The translations under genes and the position numbers were made by a program. This document shows, one piece after another, positions 28,210 to 43,329 of a DNA stretch of 64,000 nt (positions are counted from its first letter, which is position 1; each line of letters begins with the position of its first letter). The stretch covers positions 67,843,869 through 67,907,868 of the forward strand of contig NC_046683.1 of assembly GCF_009870125.1 (NCBI RefSeq), read 5' to 3'. Below the pieces are notes generated by a model. The model ran no database searches, was not told the DNA's origin, and worked only from the letters and a program-made list of their open reading frames with translations. This stretch comes from Drosophila pseudoobscura. Its lineage: Eukaryota; Arthropoda; Insecta; Diptera; Drosophilidae.

Positions 28210-29382
28210 ATGTTCCCTTTGCGTTCTTTGACCGTTTTGTGCCTTATCATTGCTACATGCCAGGCTAAGTCCATCAAAAAAGCGCAGGCCAATCTTCTGG
28301 AGCCGAATTTTGGCCTGGACGACTGGCAGGGAAAATGGTTTCCCTACGCTCCCGGAGAGCCTCACATTCCGAAAGTGCAACGTGTACCGGAGACGACCAC
28401 AATACCCAACACCAAAGATGATTGGAGGGGCAAGTGGTTCCCTTATGCCCCGGGGGAGCCCCATGTGATAAAGCAACAAAACACGAGCACATCGGCGGCA
28501 TCGGAGGAGGCTTTTACAGATAGCTGGAATGGGAACTGGTTTCCCCAGGCGCCCAATGAACGACTTAAGCAACAGGTGGAGGCAGTCAAAACCCTAAAGG
28601 AAACCATCTGCGATGACGGAATGGTGAGTGGGGTGGGGATTTCCCCTTTGAGCCGTGACTCATCTTTGATACTTTTAGAGAAATCTTGCGGTGGACTACG
28701 ATCCGAATGATGTGGGCCAGAGCTTCAATATCCTCTGCATCAGTAACAATCGCAGCACCTACGATCCGAATATGTCCAGGGAGGCCGTGCTTACGGAGCA
28801 CTTCCTACCCAGTGCCTATGTCCCGCCATCCAAGTGCCTGAACGTGTCCATCGAGTACACGCATCTCCCACCCACCAAGTAGGGATCATACATCAAGACT
28901 TTCCTTCTCATATTAATTTGGTTATGTGATTCCTGGTACCCAGTGGCCAATACCGTCCAATGCCAGCGGAGTACGGCACCTATTCGTACCTGCCGCCACA
29001 GCGATACATGAGGAATCTCGCGGAGGGCGCTATTGTAATGATGTACCATCCCTGCGCCTTCCAGGGCCAAGTGGATCAGTTGCAGCAGATTGTCGGCGGC
29101 TGCCTCTATCGCCACCTTATCACGCCCTCGCAATCGCTCTCGCCGGAACGACCGCTGGCCCTGCTCGCCTGGAGCCACATCCTAGAGATGTCCGTGGTGG
29201 ACAAGCATCTCGTGGCGGATTTCATAAAGAAGTACGCCAAGCAGGGACCCTTGGCTGTAGAGAACCTGTCGAGACTGGTGAACAAGCGGGAGTCCTACAA
29301 GGTCGGACTGCAGACGGAGGCGCGTCTGGTCACGAGTGAGGATGATGCGGAGCTGTGCGGTTACCTGGGGGAGCAAATGTAG
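28210..29382 (+). CDS. Secreted/membrane DUF3105 (TP53I13-like) protein
   Basis: Three exons, 28210-28623, 28679-28878 and 28944-29382 (phases 0 and 2), encode 350 residues. The ATG at 28210 opens a signal peptide (MFPLRSLTVLCLIIATCQA). Residues about 35-125 hold three copies of a D-x-W-x-G-x-W-F-P-x-A-P motif (DDWQGKWFPYAPGEPH, DDWRGKWFPYAPGEPH, DSWNGNWFPQAPNER). The rest matches the family of human TP53I13 as I remember it: PSKCLNVSIEYTHLPPTNGQ and GAIVMMYHPCA, with conserved cysteines and histidines. Molecular function is unknown. The introns are only 55 and 65 bp. The donor at 28879 (CCAA|GTAGGG) is weak; without splicing the frame stops at once (28880-28882). A poly(A) signal is at 29421-29426. 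Confidence 0.85.
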
Positions 29383-32513
<3,131 letters not shown>

Positions 32514-33338
32514 AGACGTTGATCCAGGAGGAGGACAATAACAATAACAGCAGCAGTAGCAGCAACAAGCAGCAACAATTAGAAGAAACAACGCCAACGA
32601 AAGTATTGTCTTTGCAAAAGTAAAACTATTTAAGAGAGAATGCTGGCCAGAAATGGCATACGGATGGATGAATGAAGTCGGAGTAAGGGCCTCTCGAAAT
32701 TGTTGACAACAGACAGAAAACCACACACACAACACACAAAAAGGAGAACACTAGAACACAAAGTTACTATTACAAAATGTATTGCTTAGTTTAGCGAGTA
32801 GAGATCCAATAGCCAACCATGGCCCATGCTGAAGATGAGAACCAATTCGGAAGAGAGCACGGGATACTGGACAAGAATTCAAACCCTTAGTTTGGCTTTT
32901 CCTAGCATTTAACGTTATTTCCGATAGTATTTAGAGCATTTTTGAGTATATTTCGTTTGTCGTTGATCAACACCTAACACGCAACCCTCCACAACACAGC
33001 TGACCACTGACCAACACTGCTCTCTCTATCTCTCTTCCGCTTCATCCAAACCGAAAACCATGTGAATCCCCAAAGAATTTAACAAAATTTGAAACGTTTT
33101 ATTGCCGATCTTTGAATTTATATAACTAATATATATATGTATGTGTATATGTATCTATCTATCTATCTATACATTTTTTTCGTCGTATTCTTTACGTACT
33201 TAATCTGTTTCATGTTTTATGTTAGCCCCTGCCACCCCCACGGGCTCTTTTCGTCCTTTGGTTCCGTTTTTGTTGAGCGTCCGAGCAATAAGCCGCGTCT
33301 GAAAAAAGTTAATTGAAAATGCAGTGCAAAGTAATTCC

Positions 33339-33374
<36 letters not shown>

Positions 33375-34888
33375 TCCACAATATATATATATATACACTG
33401 CATACACATATGTATATTAGAGCAAACTTTATGTATAAAAAAAACGAAGTCTTAAAGCGAATTAAAACTGAAAAATGTTTGTAAGAAGTTTTGTGAGAAC
33501 TGCAAAAACAATAATAAAAAAGGGCATTCTTTATTGATCAATGATGCGACGGGGGTTTGAAAATCTATTAAGGGATACATGTATACCTCTTCGTAGAAAA
33601 TTTCCTAGAATAAGGAAATGAGAAGGCGTTTAATGATATATTTGATATTTGAAAAAGTGTAAACTCACGGCTTCTTATAGAGCTTAATAATGGTTCCAGC
33701 GATGATCTTTACGAAAGGTTGCGAAAAGAAAGCATAATGCGCATCATGTCTCCTAGATGTGAACAGGTATACTCTAAATATAAGGTTCTCTATTCTTATG
33801 GTAATATTTATGAGGAATATTCTCATTCGTAGAGAAAACCATCTTTCATTTCCAGGAAACTCCATCGTACCCATTAATACGCACCAGAGCCCTGCATGAA
33901 TCCACAGTATTCATAATATCACAGCTATACTGATGTCCCCGCATTAGGGGTTCGATCCCTACGGATCCTTCCTTCAGTCAGATTTGAATCACCCCGAATC
34001 CAAGCACTGCGGATTGAAAATCAGGAAGTTTCGTTCGCATTTCTTTTAAATGACTCAAAACATAACACTAAGCACTGGAAAAATGTTCAAATGGCGCTAA
34101 AAATTCTCTTACTATATCTGATTCATATTCAAGAGAATAAACCGATAGAGAAGTTGTAAGAAAGCCGAATCGGTTCGGTCGCCTGTTCGTGCAGGGCTCT
34201 GATACATTCAGAGGAAACACTTCCCGCTGTTTGTTGTTGTCATACATAAGATGTATATTCAGATGCATCATTGCTCGTCGTCTATTTCAAAGTTTATTCT
34301 TGATTATTATGCCTTAAAATTGTTTGTTTTTCTTTGATTTGTTATAAAATGTAAATTACACACGAGAGTACGTTACACAAAAAATTATACAATTCGTTTC
34401 TTCTTCATCATGTATTGTTGTTGTTGTTACAATTCGTTTTGTTAGTCGCAGTTGTTTTTAAATATAATTTTTTATGTATAATTAAAATGCCGTAGACTAC
34501 ATAAAAATTGTTCTGTAGATCCGTCTTAATTAAGGTTTTAATGCTAAACACATTGCTACTGTGGCTGTGGCTCCCCAAAGGAGTCAAATGGGGCGTCATT
34601 ATCGTCGGAGTCCATCGTTTCCTGGTTCTCGCTGTCGTTGGTTGTCCTGGTCGCTGTCTACATCGCGTAAAAGTAAGTCTTAAAAGATTGGAACAGAGCC
34701 GAAAGGTTTGCGGTGACATGACTGAAGAGAAAAATGGAAAAACTAAACTAATATTAAGCGATGCGATGTATAGAGATGTTAGTGTGCGTGTGCTTGTGTT
34801 GGTTGGTGTCTGTGGTGGTGGTGCATGCTGACCGTTTGCATCTGGATGGGATCTGGGTGGAGAGTGCTCCTCCTCCTCCTCTTCACGC
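32514..34888. other. 3' UTR of AhcyL1 and 3' region of the SWIB gene
   Basis: AhcyL1 3' UTR probably extends to the AATAAA at 33513-33518. It contains TATC repeats (33152-33170) and TA runs (33344-33370, 33381-33396). An inverted repeat brackets 33886-34200. From about 34380 to 34888 lies the 3' UTR of the minus-strand SWIB gene. No coding region is supported. Confidence 0.55.
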
Positions 34889-35629
34889 TTAGTCAAGGAA
34901 ATGCGGCTTGAGGTGCTTCAGCATGCCAAAGGTGCGGAATCGGCGGATCTTCATGACCTTCATCAGCTCCTCGTCGCAGATGGCAAACTGCTTGTTCTTC
35001 GGATCGTACAGATCCCGCTCCTTGATGATGGCCCAGACTTTCTTTACCACCTCGTGCCGGGGCAGCGAGGGGGCGCCCATGAGGGCGGACAGCTCGGGCG
35101 AGAGATTGTAGGCGCGGGTGAAGCCGGTGCTCTTGCGAGGGGCACCCGTGCCGGAACTACCGCCGCCGGCGGCCTTGGTCTTCTTCTTCGCGGGCGGCTT
35201 CTTGACCACCTCGTAGTCGGAATCGGAGCCTGCATCGCTTTCGGTGCCCGAGTCGTCGGCGTTAAGTGTCTTGCGCTTCTTCTTAGGCGCCTTGTGCTTG
35301 GTCGGCTGTGGCCGCTTTTTCTGTACCGGCTTCTTCTTGGCCTTCTCCTCCTCGCTGCTGCTGGGAGACTCCTCCTCGCTTGGCTCGCTCTCATCGTCCG
35401 GATCGGCATCGGGATCCTTGTCATCGTCGTCATCTTCCTCTTCGTCCTGCTGCTCGTTTATCACCTCCATGACAATCTTGTCGAACTCCTTCTTGCGGCC
35501 GAGCAGCGAGCAATTGAGTTTTCCCTCTACCTGCTCGCGCACCCGCTTGGCCGAGATGGTGGCCAAATCGGCGTCCTTCAGCACCGCCTGCACTTCGCGG
35601 CGCAGGTCCTCGCTGGAAATGTCAGACAT
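34889..35629 (-). CDS. DEK_C and SWIB domain chromatin-associated protein
   Basis: One exon, 246 residues, start MSDISSEDLRREVQ. Residues 1-60 form a DEK C-terminal-like helical domain (LRREVQAVLKDADLATISAK, then LNCSLLGRKKEFDKIV). Residues 60-165 are low-complexity: first acidic (E/D/S), then basic (KKKPVQKKRPQPTKHKAPKK), consistent with a nuclear signal. Residues 168-246 are a SWIB/MDM2 fold: FTRAYNLSPELSALMGAPSL, WAIIKERDLYDPKNKQ, IRRFRTFGMLKHLKPHF. Yeast relatives bind RNA polymerase I and chromatin. In D. melanogaster I recall a SWIB gene, CG1240, numbered next to Atg2 (CG1241). In-frame codons upstream to 35692 lack an ATG, so the start is secure. Confidence 0.9.
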   Translation of the reverse strand: MSDISSEDLRREVQAVLKDADLATISAKRVREQVEGKLNCSLLGRKKEFDKIVMEVINEQQDEEEDDDDDKDPDADPDDESEPSEEESPSSSEEEKAKKKPVQKKRPQPTKHKAPKKKRKTLNADDSGTESDAGSDSDYEVVKKPPAKKKTKAAGGGSSGTGAPRKSTGFTRAYNLSPELSALMGAPSLPRHEVVKKVWAIIKERDLYDPKNKQFAICDEELMKVMKIRRFRTFGMLKHLKPHFLD

Positions 35630-36540
35630 CTTGTTCTTGTTCTTCTTGTTGTTTTGCTGTAGACGCGCAGAGGGGCCCCCTTCTTCAGACACGTTTCTGC
35701 GGCACTGCGAGCGGATCGGGTAGCACGTGCAGGTGGAATTAGTTGGGGCTAGGTCTGTGTTAGGCTTGGGTGCGAACTGCTGCTCACCCGTGGGTCTGTT
35801 TTTGGCTAAATTTTCACCTTCCTTTGGCTGGCGATTTTTTCAAGCGGCGGCGGCGTCCTGCGTTTTTTTCTTTATGAAAAAAACTCTACACGGCTACTAC
35901 ACATTTGCTACATAATGGAAGGAAAAAGAGGGTGTGGACAACAGGCAGAACGACCCAAAAAATGCAGCGCATGCCTGTTGTGCGTACCCTGTTGTATAGC
36001 CCATTCAAAATTACGACTCATTTTTTCGTCGCAGGTGAGAGCACTGTATCGCTAATCGATATATAAATGATGAATTTGGCGGTAACTTTGAACATAACCT
36101 TTGCTCTTAAATATACCTTTGAAAATGAAAATATATTAACGATACACCGTAAATATATCTGCCACGCAATTTCAATGTCAAAATAAACAAAAAAGTATGG
36201 AATGTACAGTAAAAAGTCACCCTTCTGTATTGCGATTGGTTTTTGATGCAATTTCTCGATATCGCTATCACTATCGATAGCAGGGCTGCCAACTGTTTGG
36301 GAATGCTGTAAATAGTTCGCCTGACCAATCACAGATGGCGCTGTCTTGATTGTTTTGTGAAGGAGTTTATGTGCAAAAATTCAATTAAAAACGTGTTTAA
36401 ATAAATAATTTAGCAAATTAAATCTATAAACCTTTGGATATATTGCTTATTTTAAAAATAATTCTTTGCAAATTGATACACCTCTGTGCAATCCGACATC
36501 CTCGCAAGACGCAAGTTGGCAGCACTGGCTAGAATCTCCC
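35630..36540. other. Divergent promoter region of the SWIB gene
   Basis: Contains the 5' UTR of the SWIB gene, an ATCGATA motif near 36055, a complete DRE at 36272-36279, and AT-rich DNA. The next plus-strand exon candidate begins to the right, so the region probably serves promoters in both directions. Confidence 0.5.
36272..36279. promoter_or_regulatory. DRE (TATCGATA) between divergent transcription units
   Basis: A perfect TATCGATA within CTATCACTATCGATAGCAGG. Further perfect copies of the octamer occur at 38434-38441 and 50848-50855 without an obvious gene start next to them. Confidence 0.45.
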
Positions 36541-36549
36541 GTGGAGAAC

Positions 36550-36795
36550 ATCGCGTTTTTGTTGTTCACTCAAAAGTTTTAATAAACATTTTATAACTTT
36601 TAACGCTCAATCCATCGGTTTAGTTCCGGTCTTAAATGTTGTACCAGTGCCACCCGCTGTCAATCCCATGCCACGTGCCGCGTAATTTCCTCAAACTTCA
36701 CCAGCTGCAGCAACAATAACACGACAACAACGCTGGCGACCAATAAAAAATTATACCAGCAACAAAAACAACAACAACATTAATCAGGCGCTGAG
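36550..36795 (+). other. Candidate non-coding first exon
   Basis: UTR-like sequence with many CAA and CAG steps (CAGCAACAATAACACGACAA, AACAAAAACAACAACAACAT) ends in a donor GCTGAG|GTAATT at 36796. It has no useful coding frame. It would be the first exon of a plus-strand gene extending to the right; the 5' boundary is uncertain. Confidence 0.4.
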
Positions 36796-39700
36796 GTAAT
36801 TTTGCTATTTTGTATGCCATTTTTTTGTTTATTTAAATATAGATAGGCATAGTGCGGTGCGTGCAAGAGTGTGCGTGCCAGTGACGTGCCACAGTGCGTG
36901 CGTGTAGTGTGTTCTCTTTCTAATTTTGATATTTGGGTTCAACCTGGAGGCAGACGTTGCACGCAGCGCTGCTGTGATTTTTGTTGCATTTTTCGCATTC
37001 ATGTATGTACATACATATATTTAATGCCAATTTCTAAAGTGATATACAGTTATTTCTGGTGCCTGCTATCTGCTCTCTTCTTCTTGTACTTCTTGTTCCG
37101 TTTTGTGGCTCTGATTCGCGTCTTTGTTTTGCCGGCGTTTTGGATAGCCCTGCCCTTTTTTTGTTTTCTTATTTGCAAAGTATAAGTAAATCCCAATTGG
37201 AATTAATACCGAATAAAATACCACAAAGTTCTATACATTTTTCGAAGATCACAGAGTATAAATATCGCACCAGCCTCTCTTCTCGATTTCACGAAATTTA
37301 AACTGTGCAGAAGGCGAATAAATCCCACCTGACTGGGAAGCGGAATGCATATATATGTATATACATATATACATATATATATATATATATTTACACAGAG
37401 AAAATATCCAATCAAATGGACTCCACCATGTCCCCTCTTTTGCAGCTGTTGTGGTGGCGGCGGCGGCGGTTTCGGTGTCAGTCAGTCTCTAGGCCATTTC
37501 CATTTTATGGGTATTCTGTGTGTGTCTTTTCCGCGGATATGACACGGAATCTGGCATGTTTTATTGTTGGATGCACTAGCTCTGTAAATTAGATAAATGT
37601 ATTTTAATCCGTTTTGAGATAAGCTTAGCCCTTAGAATTGAAATGTGAAAGAGAGACGTAATCGTTTCCTCGGGGGCTTGCTTCCATTGTTATCTCCTTC
37701 TCTTTTCCGTTACTCCTTTTTATCTTTTTTTTGCTTGGTAGATGTTTATTCAGGCCTTCGGCTAAAGAGGAGGGCTGTAGAATGATTCAAACAAAAAGGG
37801 GAAATATAATACGTTCTTCGATAAAATAGTATCGAGGCTTAAGGCGAATAAGTGATACAAGTAGTAAGCAGATACGAAAAATTTCTAGAATCCACAAATG
37901 TAGTGCACTAAATAGTCGCCTTTTGGTTTTTTTCTTGTCATACATACATTCGCTTTTATATACATACATATGTATGTACGATATTCTGTAGCATTATTAG
38001 TCGATTTGAATATTTATTTATTGCAGCGCCTGTGGTCTCGTCTTGTTGTTTGTTACTCGATTTTCTTAACGTTTTTTTTGTGTTGGTCTCTTGCGGTCGG
38101 CTGTCGTCGCTATACAGTGCCCGTCGTGTAGTTTTCTTCCCTCTACCTGTTGATCGGCCACCACCCACTGGTGTGTGGGCATACTTTGTGCCACCAGTGT
38201 GACACGCCAGACGGACAGATTTCATATTTCAGAATTGTTTTTTTCCATTTTTTTTCTTTCTTTCTTGTTGTGTACCAATTAGATGTTCTTGGCATAGTTT
38301 TTTGTTTTTTTTTTTGTTTCTTATTTCCAAGCGATCTAACATTGCTCATTTAAGTAATCACATAAATTATCGTTGATTATGAAATCAGCAGGTGGCGGAG
38401 TGGGGGTTTTTGGAGAGGCAAATACTACAGAGGTATCGATAGTCGATGGAGGGCTAGAATTTGATCGGATTTGAGATGAAAATGTATCGGATTGCATTCC
38501 GATAGATCATTGAAATAAGATTTAAAAATGATTGCTGCTCAATAGTTTTAGGTATAAACTGAGAAAATATAAGAAAATCATTCAATGTTTTTGCTCTTAA
38601 ATGCCGGCACCACCCGCTGCAAATACCTAGACTAACTGCAGCGTTTCGATCTTTAAATATCTCTTCCCCCTGCTGTCTTCAGTTGATGCGATCTTTTCTT
38701 TATAGCTGCTTTAAAAACTGAATGCTCGCCGTTTCGTCATTATGAAACGACGTCAAAGTAAAAGGCAAGGCAGTATCAGCATCGGCACAAGGAACAACAA
38801 AAACTTTCGCACGGTAAAAAATTAAAAAAAAAAAACAAAACAAAAACATAAGAAAAGAAAAAAATTTTCTCGCCCACACCAGAAATTCTGACGCGCTCGA
38901 TTTGTGTGTCTGTGTGTCTGAGTGTTTGTTTCTTATACACATATTTTTTTTATGCTACCCGCTTTTTAATTTATGCACAAAGAAAATAAAAAAATAAATA
39001 AGCAAATGGTTGCCTGCATTAAGTCGTTCGGGAATTGATTGGCGGAGCTTTCTGCTGTTTTTTTTTGTACTTTTTTTTTCGGAAAGTGACTGCGCGAATG
39101 CTGGCACAATGGGCCATAAAAGTCGTCCCACTCATAACTTAAACGGTGCTAAACTATTTGGCAAAGTGTGACCCTGGACAAGGTGCTTGACAGTGGATGC
39201 CACACTAGTGGCCTAGTGGTAACAATTAAACTTTCGAAGGGGCGCTGGTGGGGTGGAAATGCACAGTATGAATCTTTTGTATCTTTTTATTATGATTCTA
39301 GCACATGTACATTCATAAACTTTCAACATCCGTATTCACCTCCTCTAGACGCTCGAAAGTTCTCGAATTTTGCAAATAAATTCCCCTTTTTTTAGTTTTT
39401 GTATTTTTTGGGCCATTTGTTTGGATTTTCCTGACATTGCACTTGCATTGAGCATGGAATATGTGTAACTGAAAAATGCAAATGGCGGAAATTGCCTCAT
39501 TTTTGTTTATGACAATTTCTGTATTGAAGGCCGCTTTCCTCCCTCTCCATATCATACCATAAACCAGAAAATGGGGAGAAAATCTAAGGCAAATATGATT
39601 TGTGCAAGACAGTGCGTTTCGAGAGTGTAAAAGTACAAGATTGGTGGATATTAAGTGAATGTTTTTATCATGTTTTGATCCCACACAATGTATAATTTTA

Positions 39701-41300
39701 GGTGTTTTCAACGTATGAAATATTTAAGGAAATTTGAAACTGTCCGTAGTTAATGAATACCACACCCATTTTTATTGAATTCTTACAATTCTGATCGGCA
39801 GTGTAGTCCAGGAATAGTTCTCTAGATTCTTTGGATATGCCCACGTACGAGTAAAGCCGTCATAAAACACGCCCCCACAGCCATGACACAATCGCAGGAG
39901 CTGCGCGCGTCGGCCTCTGAGTAATCCTTCCTCTCCCTAATAGACTCCCTGGGAGACGGGGCCTTTCATTGAAGTTCCCAGTTTGGAAAGACATTTGAAA
40001 AATATAGTAGAAGTAGAATATTCTGTCGGCTTTCAGCTCTCTTCAGTTCTGGTACTGTGTGTCGCCACAATCAACGACAAACCAACGAATCAGAGGCTGA
40101 GTCAATTTTCGTATTTTTAGTTGCTTGATTTTCTGAGGGTTTTTTTGTGGATTGTGAGAGGGAAGCGGGCTGCGCTGCTAGCTTTTACTCTATTAAATGT
40201 ATATTTCTATTTTCATATAAAAAATAAATATACTTTTGTGCTAAATTTAAACAAAATTTGTTGTCGCTTGAATCTAAATTTAAAACTGAAAGTATTTGCA
40301 ATTTACTTTGATTGTGGCCCCACCCGCAAATCAATTGTGAAGAGAAAATGGGGCTGCGGTTCAAAGATTAGTCATGCAGGTGGTTCTCTCACTACTCTTT
40401 CTCTCTCTATCTATCTATCTATCTATCGATTCGAAAGCGACTCACTGTTTTATTTCATGTTTAGAAATTCTGAAACGTTCATAAATTATATCTTTATATT
40501 TGGAATTTTGGTTCCCCAATGTGTGAATTTGTTTATTGGCCTGAGAATTATGCTGCAGATTGAGCGAAAGTTTTTCTCATCTCAAGGTCATTTCTTTAAG
40601 GGGAAAGGATTATATCTGCAGTTAAGATCTCTCTTTCTTGGATATTTGCCAAAATAATAAATATGATTTTGTTTCCAATTGTTGTTCCTTTTTAAAAGCA
40701 CAAAAACATGTAATAATTGTGTCTGAAAATGGTCGGTCGAAAATTATGCTTCGAGGCATATCCCAAAGGTTAGCGCACCATATATTCATAAAAAATGATT
40801 ACACATATTTTGAAGCATCTATAAGGTTTGTATTTGGAGCGGGTCGTTAGACTGTAAAACACGTGGAGACATGAGCTAACAGATCCTTTTCATTTTTATT
40901 TCTTACAGAATTCTCTCAAAAAGAATAAGTGATTCTTGACACCACTATAATTTAATGATCTTTCTTTAATTGAAACTGTTTTCCGTAAATCTGGGCAATC
41001 TTGTTTCTTTAGATCTAAAATATGACTCGAGCAAATTTTAGAAAAACTGCCATGGATCTTTGATCAAAACTAAACCGATTTAAATTTAATTCTGCAATTC
41101 AATTTATTAAAATTGACCCTATTTTAATGATAGCTGTAAAAATGTAAAAATAAAAATCACTTCAGTGAAAGTCAATTGTGGATCGTCCTCCCATATTTAT
41201 TTACCAAAACTGAAGGGATTTTGGTACATATGTATATGTTATATGTTGTCTTTTTGGAATATAAATTATATGAATTTTATATGACTATACCCTGTACGAT
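36796..41300. other. Gene-free AT-rich stretch, probable intron
   Basis: No supported coding sequence. Visible structures: TA/TATG microsatellites at 37351-37390, poly(T)-rich sequence around 38237-38320, a DRE-like octamer at 38434, a TATC run at 40404-40427. Long translations such as the one across 40121-40657 begin at a non-ATG codon and are compositional. The region is consistent with a long first intron of a plus-strand gene. Confidence 0.5.
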
Positions 41301-41356
41301 TCGCTCGTGCGCCAGCCCCCGGTTCACTCGCTTTTCTTGCTCTCGCCAACAATTTA

Positions 41357-41500
41357 TATACCCAATATTATATATTATACATGAACATGGAACATGGATG
41401 TTTGTAACGTCCAGAAGGAAGCGATTCCGCCGGCTGGCGGAGGATAAATGTAGAGTTGCGGCCGTAGCAGCGACTCTCAACGTTCCCCCTCGTTTTTGTA
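41357..41500 (+). mobile_element. DINE-1/INE-1-like fragment
   Basis: Begins TATACCC, carries GAACATGGATGTTTGTAACGTCCAGAAGGAAG in pieces recognisable as the DINE head (AACGTCCAGAAGGAAGCG), and ends with the family tail GCGACTCTCAACGTTCCCCC TCG. The middle is deleted relative to longer copies at 58.6 and 61.6 kb. Confidence 0.7.
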
Positions 41501-42052
41501 TATTTTGAACGCTAACGAATAAGTGTCCTTTCCTTTTCTATCCCTGTATTTTCTAAGAACCAAAAAAACCCGGAATGAAAAAAAATAAAAATGTTCAATC
41601 ATTTAAAAGCCATTTTACGCCTGGCCTTATGGCAACCAAGGTTTTTGCCTTTTTTTCGCTTGTCATTTGCAATTTTCGACAGAGAGAAAGAGACCTTTCT
41701 TCTGAAGCTCCTAATCTCCCCTTGCAAAACAATTAGAAACTGAGTGCTTGGACACATGCCTTGACCCAGAAACCTACTTATCCGACGATCCCCCGAACCC
41801 CTCCAAACCCGAAACCGAATGACGGATGATCCTGAATGCCCGCCTAAGCGCAGAAGTCTCCTCTGGTGTGTAGGGTGCACGGAACGGCTAGCAGAACTTT
41901 TTTTTGTTTTGCAAAGAACTTTTTCGAAATTTAGAGCCGTGCGCCGATCTTCTAGAGCAGACAGAAAGAGAGAGAGAGAGTAGCGCACGGGGTCTATTAT
42001 CGAAAATACGTTTTCGAAATTGAGAGAGGGATTCGGAAGGAAGAAGCAAGAA

Positions 42053-42056
42053 AAGA

Positions 42057-42143
<87 letters not shown>
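42053..42143 (+). repeat. (GA)n microsatellite, about 90 bp
   Basis: A practically pure GA repeat, the longest in the window, upstream of the UTR-like segment that leads to the exon candidate at 43263. Shorter GA/CT tracts are at 73-97, 54788-54812, 56569-56603 and 58324-58378. Confidence 0.95.
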
Positions 42144-42146
<3 letters not shown>

Positions 42147-42249
42147 GAAAGCCAAAGATCGTTTTGTGTTGTGTCTTGTTTGTGTAGGAAATGTGAAAGT
42201 TCATTGTTTCATTGAGGAAAAATTGATTAAAAAGACTTTTCGGCCACGA

Positions 42250-43262
42250 TGCTTCGGAAAAATTATCTAACATTTCGTTCGAGAGAATTTTCGAAAATGT
42301 TCAGTTACGTTTTCGAAAGCGCCGCCGTATCCGTGTGTGTCCGTCCGTCTGTCTGTCCGTCTGCTGCTACTGTTTCTGCTTCTCCTGCTGCGGCTGCTGC
42401 GCAAGCATTCGAAATGGGAGCACCGTGGCGTGCGCCTGGCCGTGTCTCTCCTCAGTGGTCTCTGCGGAGGTTTCACGTTTGAACGTCTCCTCTCGAACCA
42501 AACGAACACAACAATTTCCACGGAAAAAAAGCGCAATGTGAAAGCCAAAAAAGACTAGAAATAGCCTGGCGTGACGTCCCACACAGACTACAGACAGACA
42601 GCATCAGAAGTAGAAGAGCATCAGGCAGGCAGCATCCAACATAACATCAACAACATTCAACATCAGTAGCAGACGAAAGCGTACCGCGAGAGGATCGCCC
42701 CAGATCCGTAAAGAAAAGAAAACAAAGGAAAAGAAAAGTGTTAAACCCATTGGATCGATCGATGAATACGCCAACATTCCATATAGCAGCAGAAGCAGCA
42801 GCAGACACCAAAACAAACGAAACGGAGGAGGAGGAGGAAAACCTTTAGAAAAAAAATAATACACATTTTTGTTTTGTTTTTATCGAAACTGGGGCTGGGG
42901 CAGACTGACCCACAGGTGGTTCCAGTGCATTCCCTCACGGAAAGATATATATCCTCCCAAAAGAAAAACCACCTAAACAACAACACTCGTGAGTGTCCTT
43001 CGCGTGTGTGTGTGTGTGTCTCATAGTGAATAAAAATTCAATTGATTCCGAGTTTGAGTTTGAGTGAGATATTAAGTGATGTGCCATCCATCCTGCCAGC
43101 AGACGACGACGACAGTCGTGTGACGTCCCCACCACCCACCCACTAACCATCAAAGAAAAAGGAGCAGGAAAGAGCAGGAAACTCTTTCTCTCTCTGTCTA
43201 TCCGGCCAGTGGTGTGTGGTGTTGCAAGTTGCAAGTTGCAGCGAAAGGCGCCGGGGGGGACG
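42250..43262 (+). other. Probable long 5' UTR
   Basis: Sequence of 5' UTR character: purine- and CA-rich with CAGCAG, CATCAACAACATTCAACATC and AGACAGACAG steps, several short upstream frames, and a GT run at 43003-43019. It leads without an obvious acceptor to the ATG at 43263. The 5' end is not defined. Confidence 0.4.
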
Positions 43263-43329
43263 ATGCCGGTCATTGCCGATGCCGATGCCAGCGATGAGCC
43301 ACCAGCAAAATGTTGCAAACATTGTGAGG
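43263..43329 (+). CDS. Candidate first coding exon of an unrecognised gene (partial)
   Basis: An ATG opens 22 codons, MPVIADADASDEPPAKCCKH followed by CE, ending at a good donor GAGG|GTATGC in phase 1. The Cys-Cys-x2-Cys cluster next to the junction hints at a zinc-binding or cysteine-rich continuation. Around 1 kb of UTR-like sequence precedes it. No continuing exon is seen before the window ends, so the first intron would exceed 20 kb, common for fly developmental or neuronal genes. I do not recognise the protein. Confidence 0.4.

Noticed and set aside
28635-28644. kappaB match GGGGATTTCC
   Set aside because: It lies inside a 55-bp intron and is made of the G-rich intron start and the T/C-rich stretch; there is no immune context, so chance is likely.
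33938-33972. Possible tRNA T-arm (GGGGTTCGATCCC-like) suggesting a tRNA gene
   Set aside because: The stem only pairs when the loop is shifted, and no acceptor, D or anticodon arm can be built from the 60 bases before it.
34901-35662. 253-codon plus-strand frame over the SWIB gene
   Set aside because: Antisense shadow of the Lys/Glu-rich SWIB coding sequence, giving Leu-rich translation.
40121-40657. 178-codon open frame, hydrophobic
   Set aside because: It begins at TTG, is A/T-driven in composition, spans a TATC microsatellite and shows no domain.
41599-42273. 224-codon minus-strand frame
   Set aside because: A large part is the GA microsatellite read as Leu/Ser; no domain and no start context.
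42249-42482. 77-codon frame in the UTR-like region before 43263
   Set aside because: Several overlapping frames of similar length exist there, all low-complexity; treated as upstream frames in a 5' UTR.
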